The notes under the pieces are model-generated. The model saw only the letters and a list, made by a program, of their open reading frames with translations, ran no database searches and was not told the origin of the DNA. A DNA stretch of 64,000 bases. It comes from Polytrichum commune (Eukaryota > Streptophyta > Polytrichopsida > Polytrichales > Polytrichaceae). The translations under genes and the position numbers were made by a program. Below, piece by piece: positions 22,401-33,818 of the stretch (within the stretch, counting starts at the first letter, position 1; every line of letters starts with the position of its first letter). The stretch is from positions 35,761,501-35,825,500 of the forward strand of contig OX485805.1 in assembly GCA_950295325.1 (NCBI GenBank), given 5' to 3'.

Positions 22401-25400
22401 AATTCATCACATCATATGTCAATTCTTACTTATATCTAAGGTGTTGCTTAAGCCCATGCATCAAATTGAAAATTCCAAAGTTGTTAAGTTAAATTTGGTT
22501 TCTGTTTATATGCATGTGTTTATACTCTTACATAATAATCATCCATTGCACATCAATATTAAGAAAGTTCAAATGTTCGCAACTTGATTGTGTATTAAGA
22601 AAGTTTGATTTGACAATTTGGTTTGACTATCATATAGCTTACCAGTGAGTTGGTTTCCCGCAAAATCGAGCATTTGGAGTTGCTTCAAAACACCAATACT
22701 TGAAGGAATACTTCCAGTTAGATTATTGTTACGAACATCTAAGTATGTCAAATTTTGGCACCATCCAAGATTGAAAGGAATGTTCCCTGCAATGAAATTC
22801 AAAGAATTTCATAATAGATTTTGCTTCATCCGTATGAGTATCAAGTGCTAATAAAAGCTAAAGTAAAAATTATACATTCGCTATCTCTCTCTCGCTCTCC
22901 ATGTTACTTTCAATAAGCAAGCAAGTAAAGTAAAGAGACTTTAATTAGCCCAAAATTCACATGATGAGAAGGAAAAAAATTGTAGTTAGGTGAGATATTC
23001 TATCACCATGCATTATAATTTTTTTTTCGTCAAAATCATTCTCTTAGATGCATGAATGTTAAATTGTAAAATGTTAAAAATAAATTATGAAATTTCAAGT
23101 CATGAGTACCTTGAACCCTGATCAAAAAAATTATTATTCTATCACTAATGCACAATTACATAAGAATTTCTATGCTAATCTATAAGCCAATCCATATTGG
23201 GAGATCAAGATGCAAGATTTTACATTGGGATAGTTGTCCTAGTGCAAGAGGAATGATCCCTATTTACAAATCCAACATCTTTTTGGTAGTCAAAGTTATA
23301 ATGATCGTACATGAAGACACATTTATATGTGATGTGCATCAACCTTGTTTTTTGAGTATTCTAGAATTAGTGATGGCAATGCAATAAACTTTAAATTTAG
23401 GTACCCTATGATCCGCATAATTATATATATATGTTTGGTAAGACTATAAAAAAAATTCATCTTTTTACCTATACCAATCTTATGCAAATTTTTATACTAC
23501 TCATGAGGAGAGTAAAATTTGCAACCCTGTGTTCTCTTTAAATCTTTGCCAAGTGACAGTTGAGCATTTGGGAAGTCAAGGGGCCAAAAAACCTAGCCAC
23601 TTTCACCAAGTGGGGTTGAAACTTTGTCGCCCATTAATACTTTAATTGAAGTTATTTCATAATATCAATGCATGCCTATGTTAGACAATGGTCTTCAAGT
23701 TGACTAAAGTGTACACAAATGACACTTGCCATTAGTATGCTTGAAATATCTTCCTCTTGCATACTAAAACGTAATCACATGACACTGCCATTAGTATGCT
23801 TAAAATATCTCCCACTTGTATACTAAAACGCACGACTATCATCTAGAATATCCCAATAAGCTACTATAAACATCATAATGTAGATATCTTTTTATGTAAA
23901 GAAGTTATTCATGTTGACAAATGGAATCATATTGGCAATTAGCGTGTGTGACATTTTGAGATCTCTAGGCATCTAGTTTAGGCCCTTCGCAGATAGTATA
24001 CATGACACTAAATACCATAAACAAAGTAGTGGTAGTTGCTTGTTTTCTAAGTTGATCGTCTACACATGGGTCTTTGACGAATTTGGTTAGATAAACTACT
24101 CACCTGAAAACTGATTACCGCCGAGGTCGAGTGAGTGGAGAGATGTACAATTTCCTAGTGAAGCTGGAATTGAACCTAATGAAATACATGAAGCAACTTG
24201 TATCAATATCTTACTATGCAAGCTTATGATCAAAATATAACTTATGGGAAGGTGAAAATTTACAAAATATTATACCAATGTATTCACCATATGATAGTGA
24301 TAACTATTTGTGTATTAGATGAATTGCCTATACATATGCTCGTGGGCTTTGAATGTACATAGGCTCTTGGCCATTGCTTTTAACTATAATCATGGGTATT
24401 CCTTGTGTTGATTAGTAGAAGCATGCGTTTTATATTCATTTGATATTTCATTGGTTTTGCATTGTTTTCTTCCAAATACAATTATAGGATATATTGAAGG
24501 TTGGTGCATTGCTAAAATTAAATTGTGCATATGGTATTATGCATGTAGACTTGTGTAACCTTGTCCACCTACTAATTCAAAGTTACACCAACAATTAACA
24601 GATCACACATGACTCCTAAAGCATGTGTGAGTCTTATTTGGTCACTCTTCTTAATTGGTCACCTATGTTAGGAGTGGTATATATGGCAAGGATGGACACC
24701 AACAAGACATGTGTTACATGACCCCTTTGGACTCTTACAACTTTTGCATCTCTAAGTTCGATGCAAACACTTGACACGACAACATACTCCATGATTTGCT
24801 AGCACTAACCGGATGAACACAATTTATATTTTTACAATTAACAATCAACAGTGGCGTTGGAGTTGGAAGTGCCCGCAATGAAATGAAAGTGATTCCAAAA
24901 ATTCAGGAAGCCATAAAGCTTGCGAGACCAAGAATACATGAACATGATGTCAAACATGCTAATATCCTAGAGCAACGGAGTGCATTAGGCTCCGCGAAAT
25001 AGAGGCTACTCAAGATCATCAACTGGATGGTCCAGTTGAAAGAGACACAGAGCTGGGCATAGAAGAGACCGACACACACACAGGCTAGGGACGCAACATT
25101 CATCAGCACTCGGAAAGCTCCGACATTCTTACCACTAAGACCAAAGTTCTCTGAAAGCCAGAGCACCTGCAACCGAGGTAGCTCCCCAAGCTCACTGGGG
25201 ATGCCTCCTTCAAGAAAATTGCCGCTTAGGTCCAACACCACCAACTGCTTCAGGGTCCCGAGAACGGGTGAAATCGTGCCCTTTAAAAAACCCTGGATCC
25301 CAGAGGTGAGATTAATCCCGACCACCTGCTGCAAGGAGTTGCATGTCACTCCCACCCACGTGCGGCAATGGCTGAAACTTGAAGTTTTATTTTTGTTTCC

Positions 25401-26009
25401 CGAATTACTCGTCCAGCTGGCTAGGATACCGGAGGAGTCAACAAAGCTCTTCTTGATGGCGAGGAGTGCATTGAGCTCATCCGGTCCACTACTAGATGCT
25501 GCTGCTGCCGCCGCCGTGGTGAGTTGATAACCGCGAGGAATGTTTGTCATCATCAAGATCCTCGATGGTGATCTTCTGCGACTTATAAGATCATCACGTT
25601 TGTCAGGTGACGTGGACTCTTGGGAGTGCGTGATTTCATCAAATAATGAGACGTCCTCCTCCTTACCCCGACTTAGAATCCTTGGTCGACTTCCACTGCT
25701 CCACTGGACTGTCGGAGTTTGATCATCCCCAGTAGTAATATCAACACCATCGGAAATTTGAACGGACAGGACTGAGGAAGTGCGAAGGAGGGTGATGAAG
25801 AGCAACGAAATTAACGCGTTCGGCGCTATAAACTGCTGATGAACGGGTATTTGAGTCGTTCCAGAAAGCAACAGCCGGCTATTGCTAGGCTTTATGCCGA
25901 TCATCTTGGTCACTTGAAGCGATTTGGTCCGTCTATTGCACACCTTCTCATCACACACCAGCAGAGACTTGGCCCCCATGATAATTTGTACAATGTTTGG
26001 GCCCGTCAT
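16431..26009 (-). CDS. LRR receptor-like protein A, truncated before its TM helix
   Basis: Exons inferred from phase-1 GT-AG junctions: 26009-25133, 24175-24104, 22786-22643, 22016-21945, 21616-21545, 21197-21126, 19473-19330 and 17857-16431. The joined frame is open for 959 residues. It has a hydrophobic signal segment at about 64-83, an unusual linker of about 90 residues with an Ala run, an LRRNT domain (about 177-236, CRTWVGVTC) and then plant-type 24-residue LRRs (xIPxxLGNLxxLxxLDLSxNxLxG). An island-like interruption (KVLSSNLGGLNEFTLVQT) precedes the last four repeats. The reading frame ends at TGA 16431-16433, where gene B has CAA, just before the TM helix. It would therefore yield a secreted ectodomain, or it is a young pseudogene. 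There is no kinase. Family role: extracellular ligand perception in defence or development. The first ATG is uncertain; an ATG at 25904 would also keep the signal segment. Confidence 0.82.
20846..21700 (-). repeat. Tandem exon-intron unit, two copies (gene A)
   Basis: A unit of 419 bp containing one 72-nt LRR exon occurs twice. The exons are 21126-21197 and 21545-21616, each encoding VIPSTLGDCSQLTWLDF plus a repeat end. Flanking intron sequence ('cttcaaagcaatggtatttcataacaatag') is duplicated with the exon. The second unit differs by a few substitutions, one changing SSN to SLN. Confidence 0.92.
23188..23259 (-). pseudogene. Relict 72-nt LRR exon in gene A
   Basis: Exactly 24 codons (IIPLALGQLSQCKILHLDL then PIWIG) follow an AG acceptor in the phase used by all other exons. 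The downstream donor reads GCTTAT instead of GT, and the second half of the repeat has lost its NxLxG pattern. An in-frame stop follows a few codons later. It is left out of the predicted transcript. Gene B keeps the same relict at 52414-52485. Confidence 0.7.
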
Positions 26010-26688
26010 ATACCCGGAGTACCTGGCTGGTAACGAAAACTTTGAAATCTTCTCTATCGATGCCCGAATGTTATTAAGAAGAAAGACGATAGCAGAGCAA
26101 CACTGGTACGTGCCCAGCCTGCATGCAACTTCATTCTGGTTGCTCAGATATAATTAAGCAGAGAGCAATGAAATTGAAGAACCGACCACTTGTTACAGAT
26201 GAGCCGGGTGAGTTTGAGAAACAACCGGTTGAAGTTTAAAACTTCAGGAAAAATTACAGATCATATTTGAGGAATACTTCAGATTCATAGAGAAAAGCCT
26301 GAAAGATCAGAACACGTAGCCAGTTGGACTTGGGAACACTAGGATTCTGACCGATTGTAACCAAAATCCTACCCGGACACCGGCGGAGAGCAGGCAGTCT
26401 CGCCCATACATTTGGTCCTGCTGCTACCCGCAGAAGACGGCTCTTAAGTAATGGCGATATGGGTGCATCGCCGGGGGACCTGGTGCGGAACTAGCTCAGA
26501 GTCAAGGCGGGCTGCAAAATTCAAACCCCCAACCGCAGCATCCCACAAATTCAAACCTGCACATTTAATCACTTACATCCTGTGAATTGGGAGCATGATT
26601 CACTCACTAGATTTAGAATGGTTGTGCTAGGAAACGTACCATGTACTGAACTGGGAATAAGCGCTGAGAAACTGTGCTCAGCGGCTTT
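26010..26688. promoter_or_regulatory. 5' flank of LRR gene A (presumed promoter)
   Basis: This stretch lies upstream of the minus-strand start codon and is well conserved with 55223-55875, apart from small indels. No TATA box can be chosen with confidence. Conservation follows from the duplication and does not by itself prove function. Confidence 0.4.
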
Positions 26689-27080
26689 CAGTGTGTATGT
26701 TTGACAAATTTCATTTGACGTTCAACTTCAAATTCAAAGTGTTATGTGACGTTTTCAAAAGCAAAAATGAATGTCAATTGACATATACATTTTATTTTAA
26801 AATGTCACCTCAATTTTGAGTTACACAATATTTTAGAAAAACTAATCCTTTGAATAACTAAAATACAAGTTTGATTTGTAACAAAAAAACTATCAATTGA
26901 GTATAAGTAGCCTAAGTTCGGTCTCGCATGCTTCTCCAAATGTTGAAGTTGGTAGCCCAATCCATTGCATCCACTTCAAGCCCACAAAGAGACACCTGCA
27001 TAAGAGCATTGAGGGTTTTTAAGTTCAACCAATCGCGCAAGTGGTTTTTGATTGCATTTTGTTTGGGAAATCCTCTCAAA

Positions 27081-27770
27081 CACAATATTCATTAAAATGA
27101 GAGTTCTCTAGTGAATTGAGAGTACATAAAGCAAATTATTAATCCAAGAATGAAATGAAAACCACTGGAAAGTTGTAGAGTACAAGTAAAAAGATAACAT
27201 TTGATTTTCCGTCGTAGTTTCCATGAAAATGAGAGTATGTTAAGCTGGGATATCGACTCATTTAGGTCGACTCAACCTGAATTTACAACATATTGTCCTC
27301 ATTTAAGTCGACTCAACCTAAATTGACTAACATATTGTCCTCATTTAGGTCGACTCAACCTAAATTGACTAACATAATTGTCCTCATTTAGGTCGACTCA
27401 ACCTAAATTGACTAACATAATTGTCCTCATTTAGATCGACTCAACCTAAATTGACAACATAATGTCCTCATTTAGGTCAACTCAACCTAAATTGAGAAAA
27501 TATTATCCTCATTTAAGTCGAGTCAACCTAAATTGACAACATAATGTCCTCATTTAAGTCGACTCAACCTAAATTGACAAAATATTGTCTTCATTTAGGT
27601 CGACTCAACCTAAATGAATTGATTTCCTAGCTTAACATACTTTGATTTTAATGGAAACTACACGTTTGAAGTATGATCTAGTATTTATCAACCTAACATG
27701 ACTTTTAGGTGTCCAAATGGCCAATATTATTTTGAGAGGATCCCACTCTCTAAAAATATTGAATATTGTG
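27081..27770. mobile_element. Foldback MITE carrying a satellite array
   Basis: Present in copy A only; copy B (about 56236) has the empty site. Ends are inverted repeats starting CACAATATTCA. Further in, 27216-27256 and about 27618-27662 pair again (gtatgttaagct with agcttaacatac). The flanking sequence suggests an imperfect 8-9 bp target duplication around 'tctcaaa' and 'tctcacaaa'. The centre is a tandem array, described separately. Confidence 0.85.
27256..27620. repeat. 41-43 bp tandem array with palindromic core
   Basis: About nine units with consensus cctcatttaggtcgactc followed by aacctaaattgacaacataatgt. Each unit contains a near-palindrome, TTTAGGTCGACTCAACCTAAA, centred on a SalI-like GTCGAC. 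Units differ by single substitutions and 1-2 base indels. Confidence 0.95.
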
Positions 27771-29108
27771 TTCTCACAAATAGCTATACTTGAGAGAATG
27801 AGTATAATTTTCTACCAAAATTGCATAATTTTAGGCCAATTTATGTGCCATTGCAAATTGCTACCACATATGTGCCAAGCCTCAAATATCGTTTTGTTCT
27901 CATACTCATGTCCAAGTGTTTCCATAAATTCTAGGAGTTCTTGCACATGTCACTTCCTTCTTCAGTGTATTGAAACATCAACAATATCCTCTCGAGCCAC
28001 AATTTGGTATTTGTGATTTGGTCACTATCATCCCTTGAATAATTACGAGGGCTGAAAAGTTTGGCTGCATTACACTCTACAAACACCTTAGAGCACACAC
28101 TAATTCTCTTGAAATGTATGGTAAGTGGGCATGTATTCATGAAATCAATATCACTTAGTGAAAAAGTTCACCCCCAACCAATTTTCAAATGTGGCAAAAT
28201 AATGCGTGTTTTAGGAATTAGTAGCACACACTACATGGAATAATCAATGTAGTTGGGCATTAACGAAACAAAGTATCTACCACATTTATAGAGGATAAAA
28301 TTGGTGAGAGTGGAATATCTCTCAACATCTTAGATATTGGGACAAATCAGATGATGAAATTCAAGGCCTTGTGAACACTGATAAAATAAAGTCCAATATC
28401 ACACCTAGTGCACAACTTCTTCTCTTCCCCCTCTGTTAGAATCATACGGCTCTTCTTTCTTCAAATCTTACGTGACCCCTTGAACTTCAATTCAAGCATT
28501 GTATTGAAGTATTATGATTTTTACATCGTACATTGAAGTCAATTTGAATGAGATCCCTCCACTATGCAAAGTCTACCTCAAATCATCCCATTGTCAAGTT
28601 GAGACGCCTCGGAATTAACCCAATATTTAACCAACCAAAGCATCACTCTTCGAGATCTGTTGGGGCAATTTGTTCATTCATATATTTGTACAAAACAGTT
28701 TTGGAAATACATCCGCAAGAGACCATGAACAATGGTCTTGTGGGCCTTGTACTTATCCTCCACCACCTCTTTGATCACTATCTCAACTGTAGAGCCTTCC
28801 CGATTACAAAGGAAATTACAAGAACAACGCTGAACTTAAGTATGTGAGTGAGTGTAGGAAATTCTCATATTGTTATGCATTATGTTTTCCGGATACTTGA
28901 GTTGCAGTTTTTAGTACTTAAGTTGCTTAGTAGTACGTGTCATTTCAATTTCTAGCGTGTCAATTGACATGTGTTTTTTTTCTTCACAAGTCATAGTACG
29001 TGTCAACTTCTAAATTGTGCATATCATTTGACATGCATTTTTTTGGGTGCAAGTTTTTGGATGTCAAAAGTGAAAAACTTGCAAAAGCTTTGTGAAACAT
29101 ACACACTG

Positions 29109-30369
29109 GTATGTGGTTTAGTGTGGCTTTAAGAATGGAGATACCGAAAAGACTTGTTAATTATTGGCATCATTAATTACAAAAACCTTGACACATTTGC
29201 CTCATCGACTATTTAAGTCTAGGAGTCACCTTCATAACAAGACAAGTTGGCAGTGGTACAAATAATCGTGTAGTTTTTCAGCCGGGACTGGACCGGTCAA
29301 ATAGAACAAATCAAATCGAAATGATTTGAATGTAAAACAATTAGACTTGTGAGTACAGTCTAATTGCTTTGAACTATACAGACGGTGTTGTTTTCAACAC
29401 TAATCAGGATAAATGGTACAGTTTCTCTAATATGGAGCTTAGGAAAAAAATTGAGTTTTGATTTGATGCTCAAGATAGCATGGGAGGATTCCAAGAAGAG
29501 TTGTGTTTTGGGAATATGATTGGCCAAAGTAGTGTTATTTTGTATTTCATACATCATGGTAGTATTCGCTGTTAATAGTGGCTTATTTAATGATATTGTT
29601 GCACTCACTTCTTGACGGTTTAAAGATGGAAAATAGGTGACACCAAAAGGACGGTGTTACTTTTAATGGTCTTTTTGCCCTAATTTTTTGTTTGTTTGCC
29701 TCATAGATTTCGGATTCTATTTGATAAGTCCGATATGGCGCCATTTGAGGAACGTATTCCGAGTCAAGTTGACATATGTGAAGTGTTCGATAGAAATCTA
29801 GGTCTTTTACTCCTTTATTTCCTCTTTTTCATGCTTAACTTCCACTCTTCTTATTCATTGGTGCTTTGAGTCATGTGTGGGTCTGTCCTATCAAACTACT
29901 TCTATCACTCTAGTTTCATACTTCCTAATTCCGTCGTGAAGCTCAAAAGCTTTGGCAATAGTCTTTTCATATCTTGGCAATAGTCTTCTAATGGATTTTC
30001 ATCCTAGTGGGGTTAGTATCTTTTTGCTTCAATGAAACAATAATGCAATGCCATCAATCTTAATTCAAATGGTTTCATTCAACACAATGGTTCAATTCTT
30101 TATTTTCCTTATATTGATAAAAAAGAGTGAGGTTGGGTGTGGAATTATGTTTTGGGCCTTAGGCTTAGGCGGGATGGTTAATTAGAGGATTAGCGGCATT
30201 AGGGGGTTGGTTGAATTAAGATTGAGAGTGTGTGTGTTAAGTAAGGGGAAGGGCCTTGTGTTTAATTGTTTGAATTAGGGCCTTCCCATGTTGGTTTAGG
30301 GGTTGAGGGTTTAAGTGGATAGGCTTGAGTTATTTTTAGCTAGAAGGGGTTTAAGGGGTGTGTGGTTTT

Positions 30370-30370
<1 letters not shown>
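29109..30370. other. Intergenic, nothing recognised
   Basis: AT-rich spacer with a minus-strand open frame at 29360-29608 that I do not recognise. It ends at a CT dinucleotide run. Confidence 0.5.

Positions 30371-30408
<38 letters not shown>
30371..30408. repeat. CT microsatellite
   Basis: About 18 uninterrupted CT dinucleotides, directly followed by a GC-rich patch and the minisatellite. Confidence 0.95.
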
Positions 30409-30409
<1 letters not shown>

Positions 30410-30500
30410 CGGCGAGGGGAAGCCGCCGCTATAGGTTTGAGAATGTTGGGTTAGCTTCAAGAGAATTCGGCACCTGGGGCGGCTGCTTAAGGTTCGAATG

Positions 30501-30777
30501 CTCGGGGGGTGCACTGTACTAAACTTGTACGGATCCACGTGAGTGCACATGAGGGGTATTGATTTGGACCTTGCCGTATTACGTATACATACAATAGACA
30601 CATTTAGAACTGAAAAACATTCACGTATACTTACATTAATATTGAACATATATTTAAAACGGAATACATCTGTATACAAAGATATCTAGACATATAACCT
30701 CTCGTATACAGGGGGTTTTTAGGAGGGGTCATGAACGCATGTGGTTCTCAAACATAATATATAGTGCACCCCCCGAG
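30501..30777. mobile_element. hAT-type MITE inside the minisatellite
   Basis: Terminal inverted repeats CTCGGGGGGTGCACT are flanked by the 8-bp direct repeat TTCGAATG (30493-30500 and 30778-30785). An 8-bp duplication is typical of hAT elements. Related in its termini and subterminal sequence (gcactgta, aggggtatt) to the MITE at 46838-47333. Confidence 0.9.
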
Positions 30778-31397
30778 TTCGAATGCTGGCTTAGCTCAAG
30801 AGAATTCGGCAGCTAGGCAGCTGCTTAAGGTTCGAATGTTGGCTTAGCTTCAAGAGAATTCGGCAGCTAGGCAACTGCTTAAGGTTCGAATGCTGGCTTA
30901 GCTCAAGAGAATTCGGCAGCTAGGCAGCTGCTTAAGGTTCGAATGTTGGCTTAGCTTCAAGAGAATTCGGCAGCTAGGCAACTGCTTAAGGTTCGAATGC
31001 TGGCTTAGCTCAAGAGAATTCGGCAGCTAGGTAGCTGCTTAAGGTTCGAATGTTGGCTTAGCTTCAAGTGGATTCGGTAGCTAGCTAGTCAGCTGCTTAA
31101 GGTTCGAATGTTGGTTAGCTTCAAGAGGATTCGGCAGCTGGGGCGGCTGCTTAAGGTTCGAATGCTGGCTTAGCTCAAGTGGATTCGACAGCTAGTCAGC
31201 TTCTTAAGGTTTGAGGATGTTGGCTTAGCTCAAGAGAATTCGGCAGCTAGGCAGCTGCTTAAGGTTCGAGATGCTAGGCTAGCTTCAAGAGGATTCGGTA
31301 GCTGGGCAGCTGCTTAAGGTTCGAGATGCTGGGTTAGCTTCAAGGGGATTTGGCAGCTAGTCAACTGGTTAAGGTTGAGGATGCTGGATTAACTCAA

Positions 31398-32010
31398 GGG
31401 TGCAAGCACGGTAAAGTGGACAACTCCTGATCCATGCCTAGTGTTAAGTGAAAGTGATTCAATTTTATGTACTAACTTTGAATTTTGTGAAAAAATAAAC
31501 CATAGGCATTTTAAAAACATCTTGATCTACAAAGCCAAGCAATTTATGATGATAAAAAGAATTCCAAGAAAAGTCTACCTATTTTAGAAGACGGTGCAAG
31601 TGGCGTGCAAGTAGGTGATATTGAATAAGTGACTGTCTAAAATTTGTTTAAATATGATAAAACTACATTAAATTGATGGTTTTTTACAAAGTTTTGTGGT
31701 GATGCCCTCAAGTAGATAATGAATTCAAGGAATATAAAAAAAATTCTAACTTCAAAATAGTTAAGGTCATGAAATCTACATCCAAAACCAGACTCAACCA
31801 TTTGTTTTTTCAGCATCACTTTTGATGCTAAGTATTGAAGATCTCAGCTTGATATTCTACATTTGAGTATTTAACACAACAATAAAGGTCATCATAAAAA
31901 AAATCCAATTTAAATAACTCTTTGCTACTACTTTTAGGCCTTTGACCAAAAAAATGATGGTTTTAGTATACCAGAGCACTTTTTTGGTCCACTTTACCAT
32001 GGTTGCACCC
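31398..32010 (-). mobile_element. MITE with GGGTGCAA termini, TCAA target duplication
   Basis: Inverted termini read GGGTGCAAGCACGGTAAAG and GGGTGCAACCATGGTAAAG, both continuing TGGAC. The minisatellite unit is interrupted with TCAA repeated on both sides (31394-31397 and 32011-32014). The body is the reverse complement of the MITE at 13460-14066. Confidence 0.88.
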
Positions 32011-32050
32011 TCAAGAGGATTCGGCAGCTAGGGCAGCTGCTTAAGGGGTT

Positions 32051-33818
32051 GAGACTGAAGTTGTATAAGGGGGGGGGGGACTAATAGTTTTACACTATAT
32101 TATGTTATAGTTTAGTTAATTAGGTTTATTACGTAATATTAATTTAGATAATTAGTTTATTATCAAGTGAGGGGACCACGAGGCATTAGATAGTGGGATT
32201 AGGGGGTGAACTTTGATGTGAGTTGATTGTGGGGTCGCAATAGGGTGTGTTAGGATTGTGATAATAGAGAAGAACGTTTGTCAACGCTTGTACTCATGTC
32301 ATGGAATAAATCGGTGTGCCAAAGTTGATGGGAGATGTAATGGATTTTAACGACATGGGGAAGAGGGAGTTATGTGAACATGAATGTGATCCCCATGCCC
32401 TCATCCGGACTAGGACACATAAGGGTGGGTGGTTTGGCCTCACACTCCCCCAGGAGCTGAGTCGACAACCTGTCCTGGAGTATCGATCTTCTACACTTCA
32501 GCTGCACCGCAGGGCCCTAGAGAATAACACCAACCGAATCTGCAAGCTGCAGCTCTCTTGTCTATGGTAGCTTGCCCTTTTCTGCATCAGGTGGCCATAG
32601 TACCAGAATCACCCCACTTGCACTCAGAGTGTTGAAAATGCCGCAGCTGACCCAATATGAAGGAACTCAATTTGAGAGCTGGAAATCCTGCCGCTGAGTT
32701 TTTGTCACATCATTGAACCTGCATTGGTTTAATCTTGTAGTTGGGGGGGTCTGATTGATCTCCTCACCTTTTCGGTGTGGTGCAGCTGCTCCTGCCGCAA
32801 CCTTTGAAGAGTGTCTTCCTGGAGATTCAATCCTCAGGTGCATTCTCAACTTCGACTCCCTCCCAGCCAATTCAGCTTAGAGACCCAAGCTCTTCTGGGC
32901 TTCGCAACCCACAACCCCACACTCGACCTGCGGCCGCTAACTCAATGCCTTCCCCATTGACTCAAATCACGTGTCATCCATCTAGGAACTCAACACAACC
33001 TTGGTGCCAGTGCCCTCAAGAGTCGCAGTGGGCCATTCCTCTTTCTCCAATCTTGTACTTAGTGGCAGCATTCTTTCCTGTCGACCTTTCCCATAGTAAT
33101 TCACAGACCGAACGCTCCACACCCATTAGCCTGAACTCAAAATCCTCTTCTCCTGCCGCATCCATCTCCATTCCCCTGTTTTTGCCTGCCCCGCTGCTGC
33201 CAACCTCCGAGCGAGAGAGAGAAAGGCATCCTCTCTGCGGCCCTCCTAAGTCCCTGGATTTCAGAGTTATCCCCCTTGACCCCCCTCCTAAAATGGGCAT
33301 TGAGGATTCCCATTCCTAACACTAAAACCCTGGCTCACCCGGCTTGCCCTAAACATTACTTAATCTAATCAAGCCTCTAAAAACCAATTCCCCTAATCCT
33401 AATTAGCACCAATCTTCACAATCAAGCCTAACCTTAAGAGTGGCAATCTCAATCAAAGTTTCACTCTTTTTATGTCATTTTCAAGGCCTGATAAAATGCA
33501 AACCCGATTTTTTAGCGTAAACAAGGATTAAAAACACATGTGGTACATAATTTTGGGCTCACACTATAACTAACTCTTAGGGTTCTCACATCTCCCTCAC
33601 TGGAGTTAGTTATTCTTGTTCTCTGCTCTTTCTTGCTAACCTCTCCTCTCACAAGTTGCTAGCTTTCACAAGTAGCTATAGTCCTTATCTGGTTTCTCAG
33701 CCCTTTGGCATTCTTTCATATATTGCGCTCATGGCTATGGGTTTGCTTCCTTACTGCTCTCGGCAACATAAATCAGGTTAACCTTTGATACAACATTCAT
33801 GTGTCTCCTCTCTGCATC
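32051..33818. other. Intergenic with a GC-richer patch, no gene recognised
   Basis: Positions about 32390-33310 are GC-richer than the surroundings. The plus frame 32777-33319 is open for 180 codons but Ser/Pro-rich without any domain, and the opposite strand is open as well, so it is not called. This could be a transposon leader or gene debris. Confidence 0.45.

Larger units (their letters stand above)
15178..28134. repeat. Segmental duplication, copy A
   Basis: Collinear with 43342-56605 over about 13 kb in direct orientation. It covers the whole LRR receptor-like gene, its introns, about 1 kb of 3' flank and about 2 kb of 5' flank. Homology starts at 'gtcacaatagtaaata' and fades after 'ttctcttgaaatgtatggtaag'. 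Differences include a 690-bp satellite-bearing insertion only in A (27081-27770), a 496-bp hAT MITE only in B, a block of about 118 bp only in B, and one more 421-bp exon unit in B. Confidence 0.95.
26689..29108 (-). mobile_element. hAT-type transposon remnant
   Basis: Ends share the inverted repeat CAGTGTGTATGTTT (26689 onward; complement ending at 29108); I found no target duplication. The minus strand between about 28140 and 27000 reads as a broken hAT transposase C-terminus. Recognisable pieces are LFSPRNYSRDDSDQI, WHINWPKIMQFW, RGFPKQNAIKNHL and LNLKTLNALM, the last two from the dimerisation region, with several stops and frame breaks. The satellite-bearing MITE is inserted at the RGFPKQ motif. 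The segmental duplication ends inside this element, and the corresponding part in copy B is at 55876-56605. Confidence 0.75.
30440..32050 (+). repeat. 53-57 bp minisatellite interrupted by two MITEs
   Basis: About a dozen units built on 'ggcttagcttcaagagaatt' followed by 'cggcagctaggcagctgcttaaggttcgaatg'. The central units alternate between two variants (gctcaag with gcagctg; gcttcaag with gcaactg), giving a higher-order dimer of about 107 bp. The array is split by a hAT MITE at 30501-30777 and a second MITE at 31398-32010, after which one more unit resumes. Confidence 0.93.

Noticed and set aside
25201-25527. 108-codon plus-strand frame, also at 54414-54740
   Set aside because: Antisense shadow of LRR exon 1. 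The sense strand has a recognisable LRRNT and LRRs with matching splice phases.
26480-26530. Possible tRNA or SINE head (tagctcagag then attcaaaccc)
   Set aside because: Spacing is roughly right, but the boxes are weak, no cloverleaf can be drawn and no target duplication is present. The same sequence recurs in copy B only because of the segmental duplication.
27256-27620. CRISPR-like array of 42-bp units
   Set aside because: The units are contiguous tandem repeats with no distinct spacers, in a plant genome and inside a MITE.
32777-33319. A 180-codon plus-strand open frame
   Set aside because: Low-complexity Ser/Pro-rich translation, no domain, and the opposite strand is also open. GC-rich patches give chance frames of this size.
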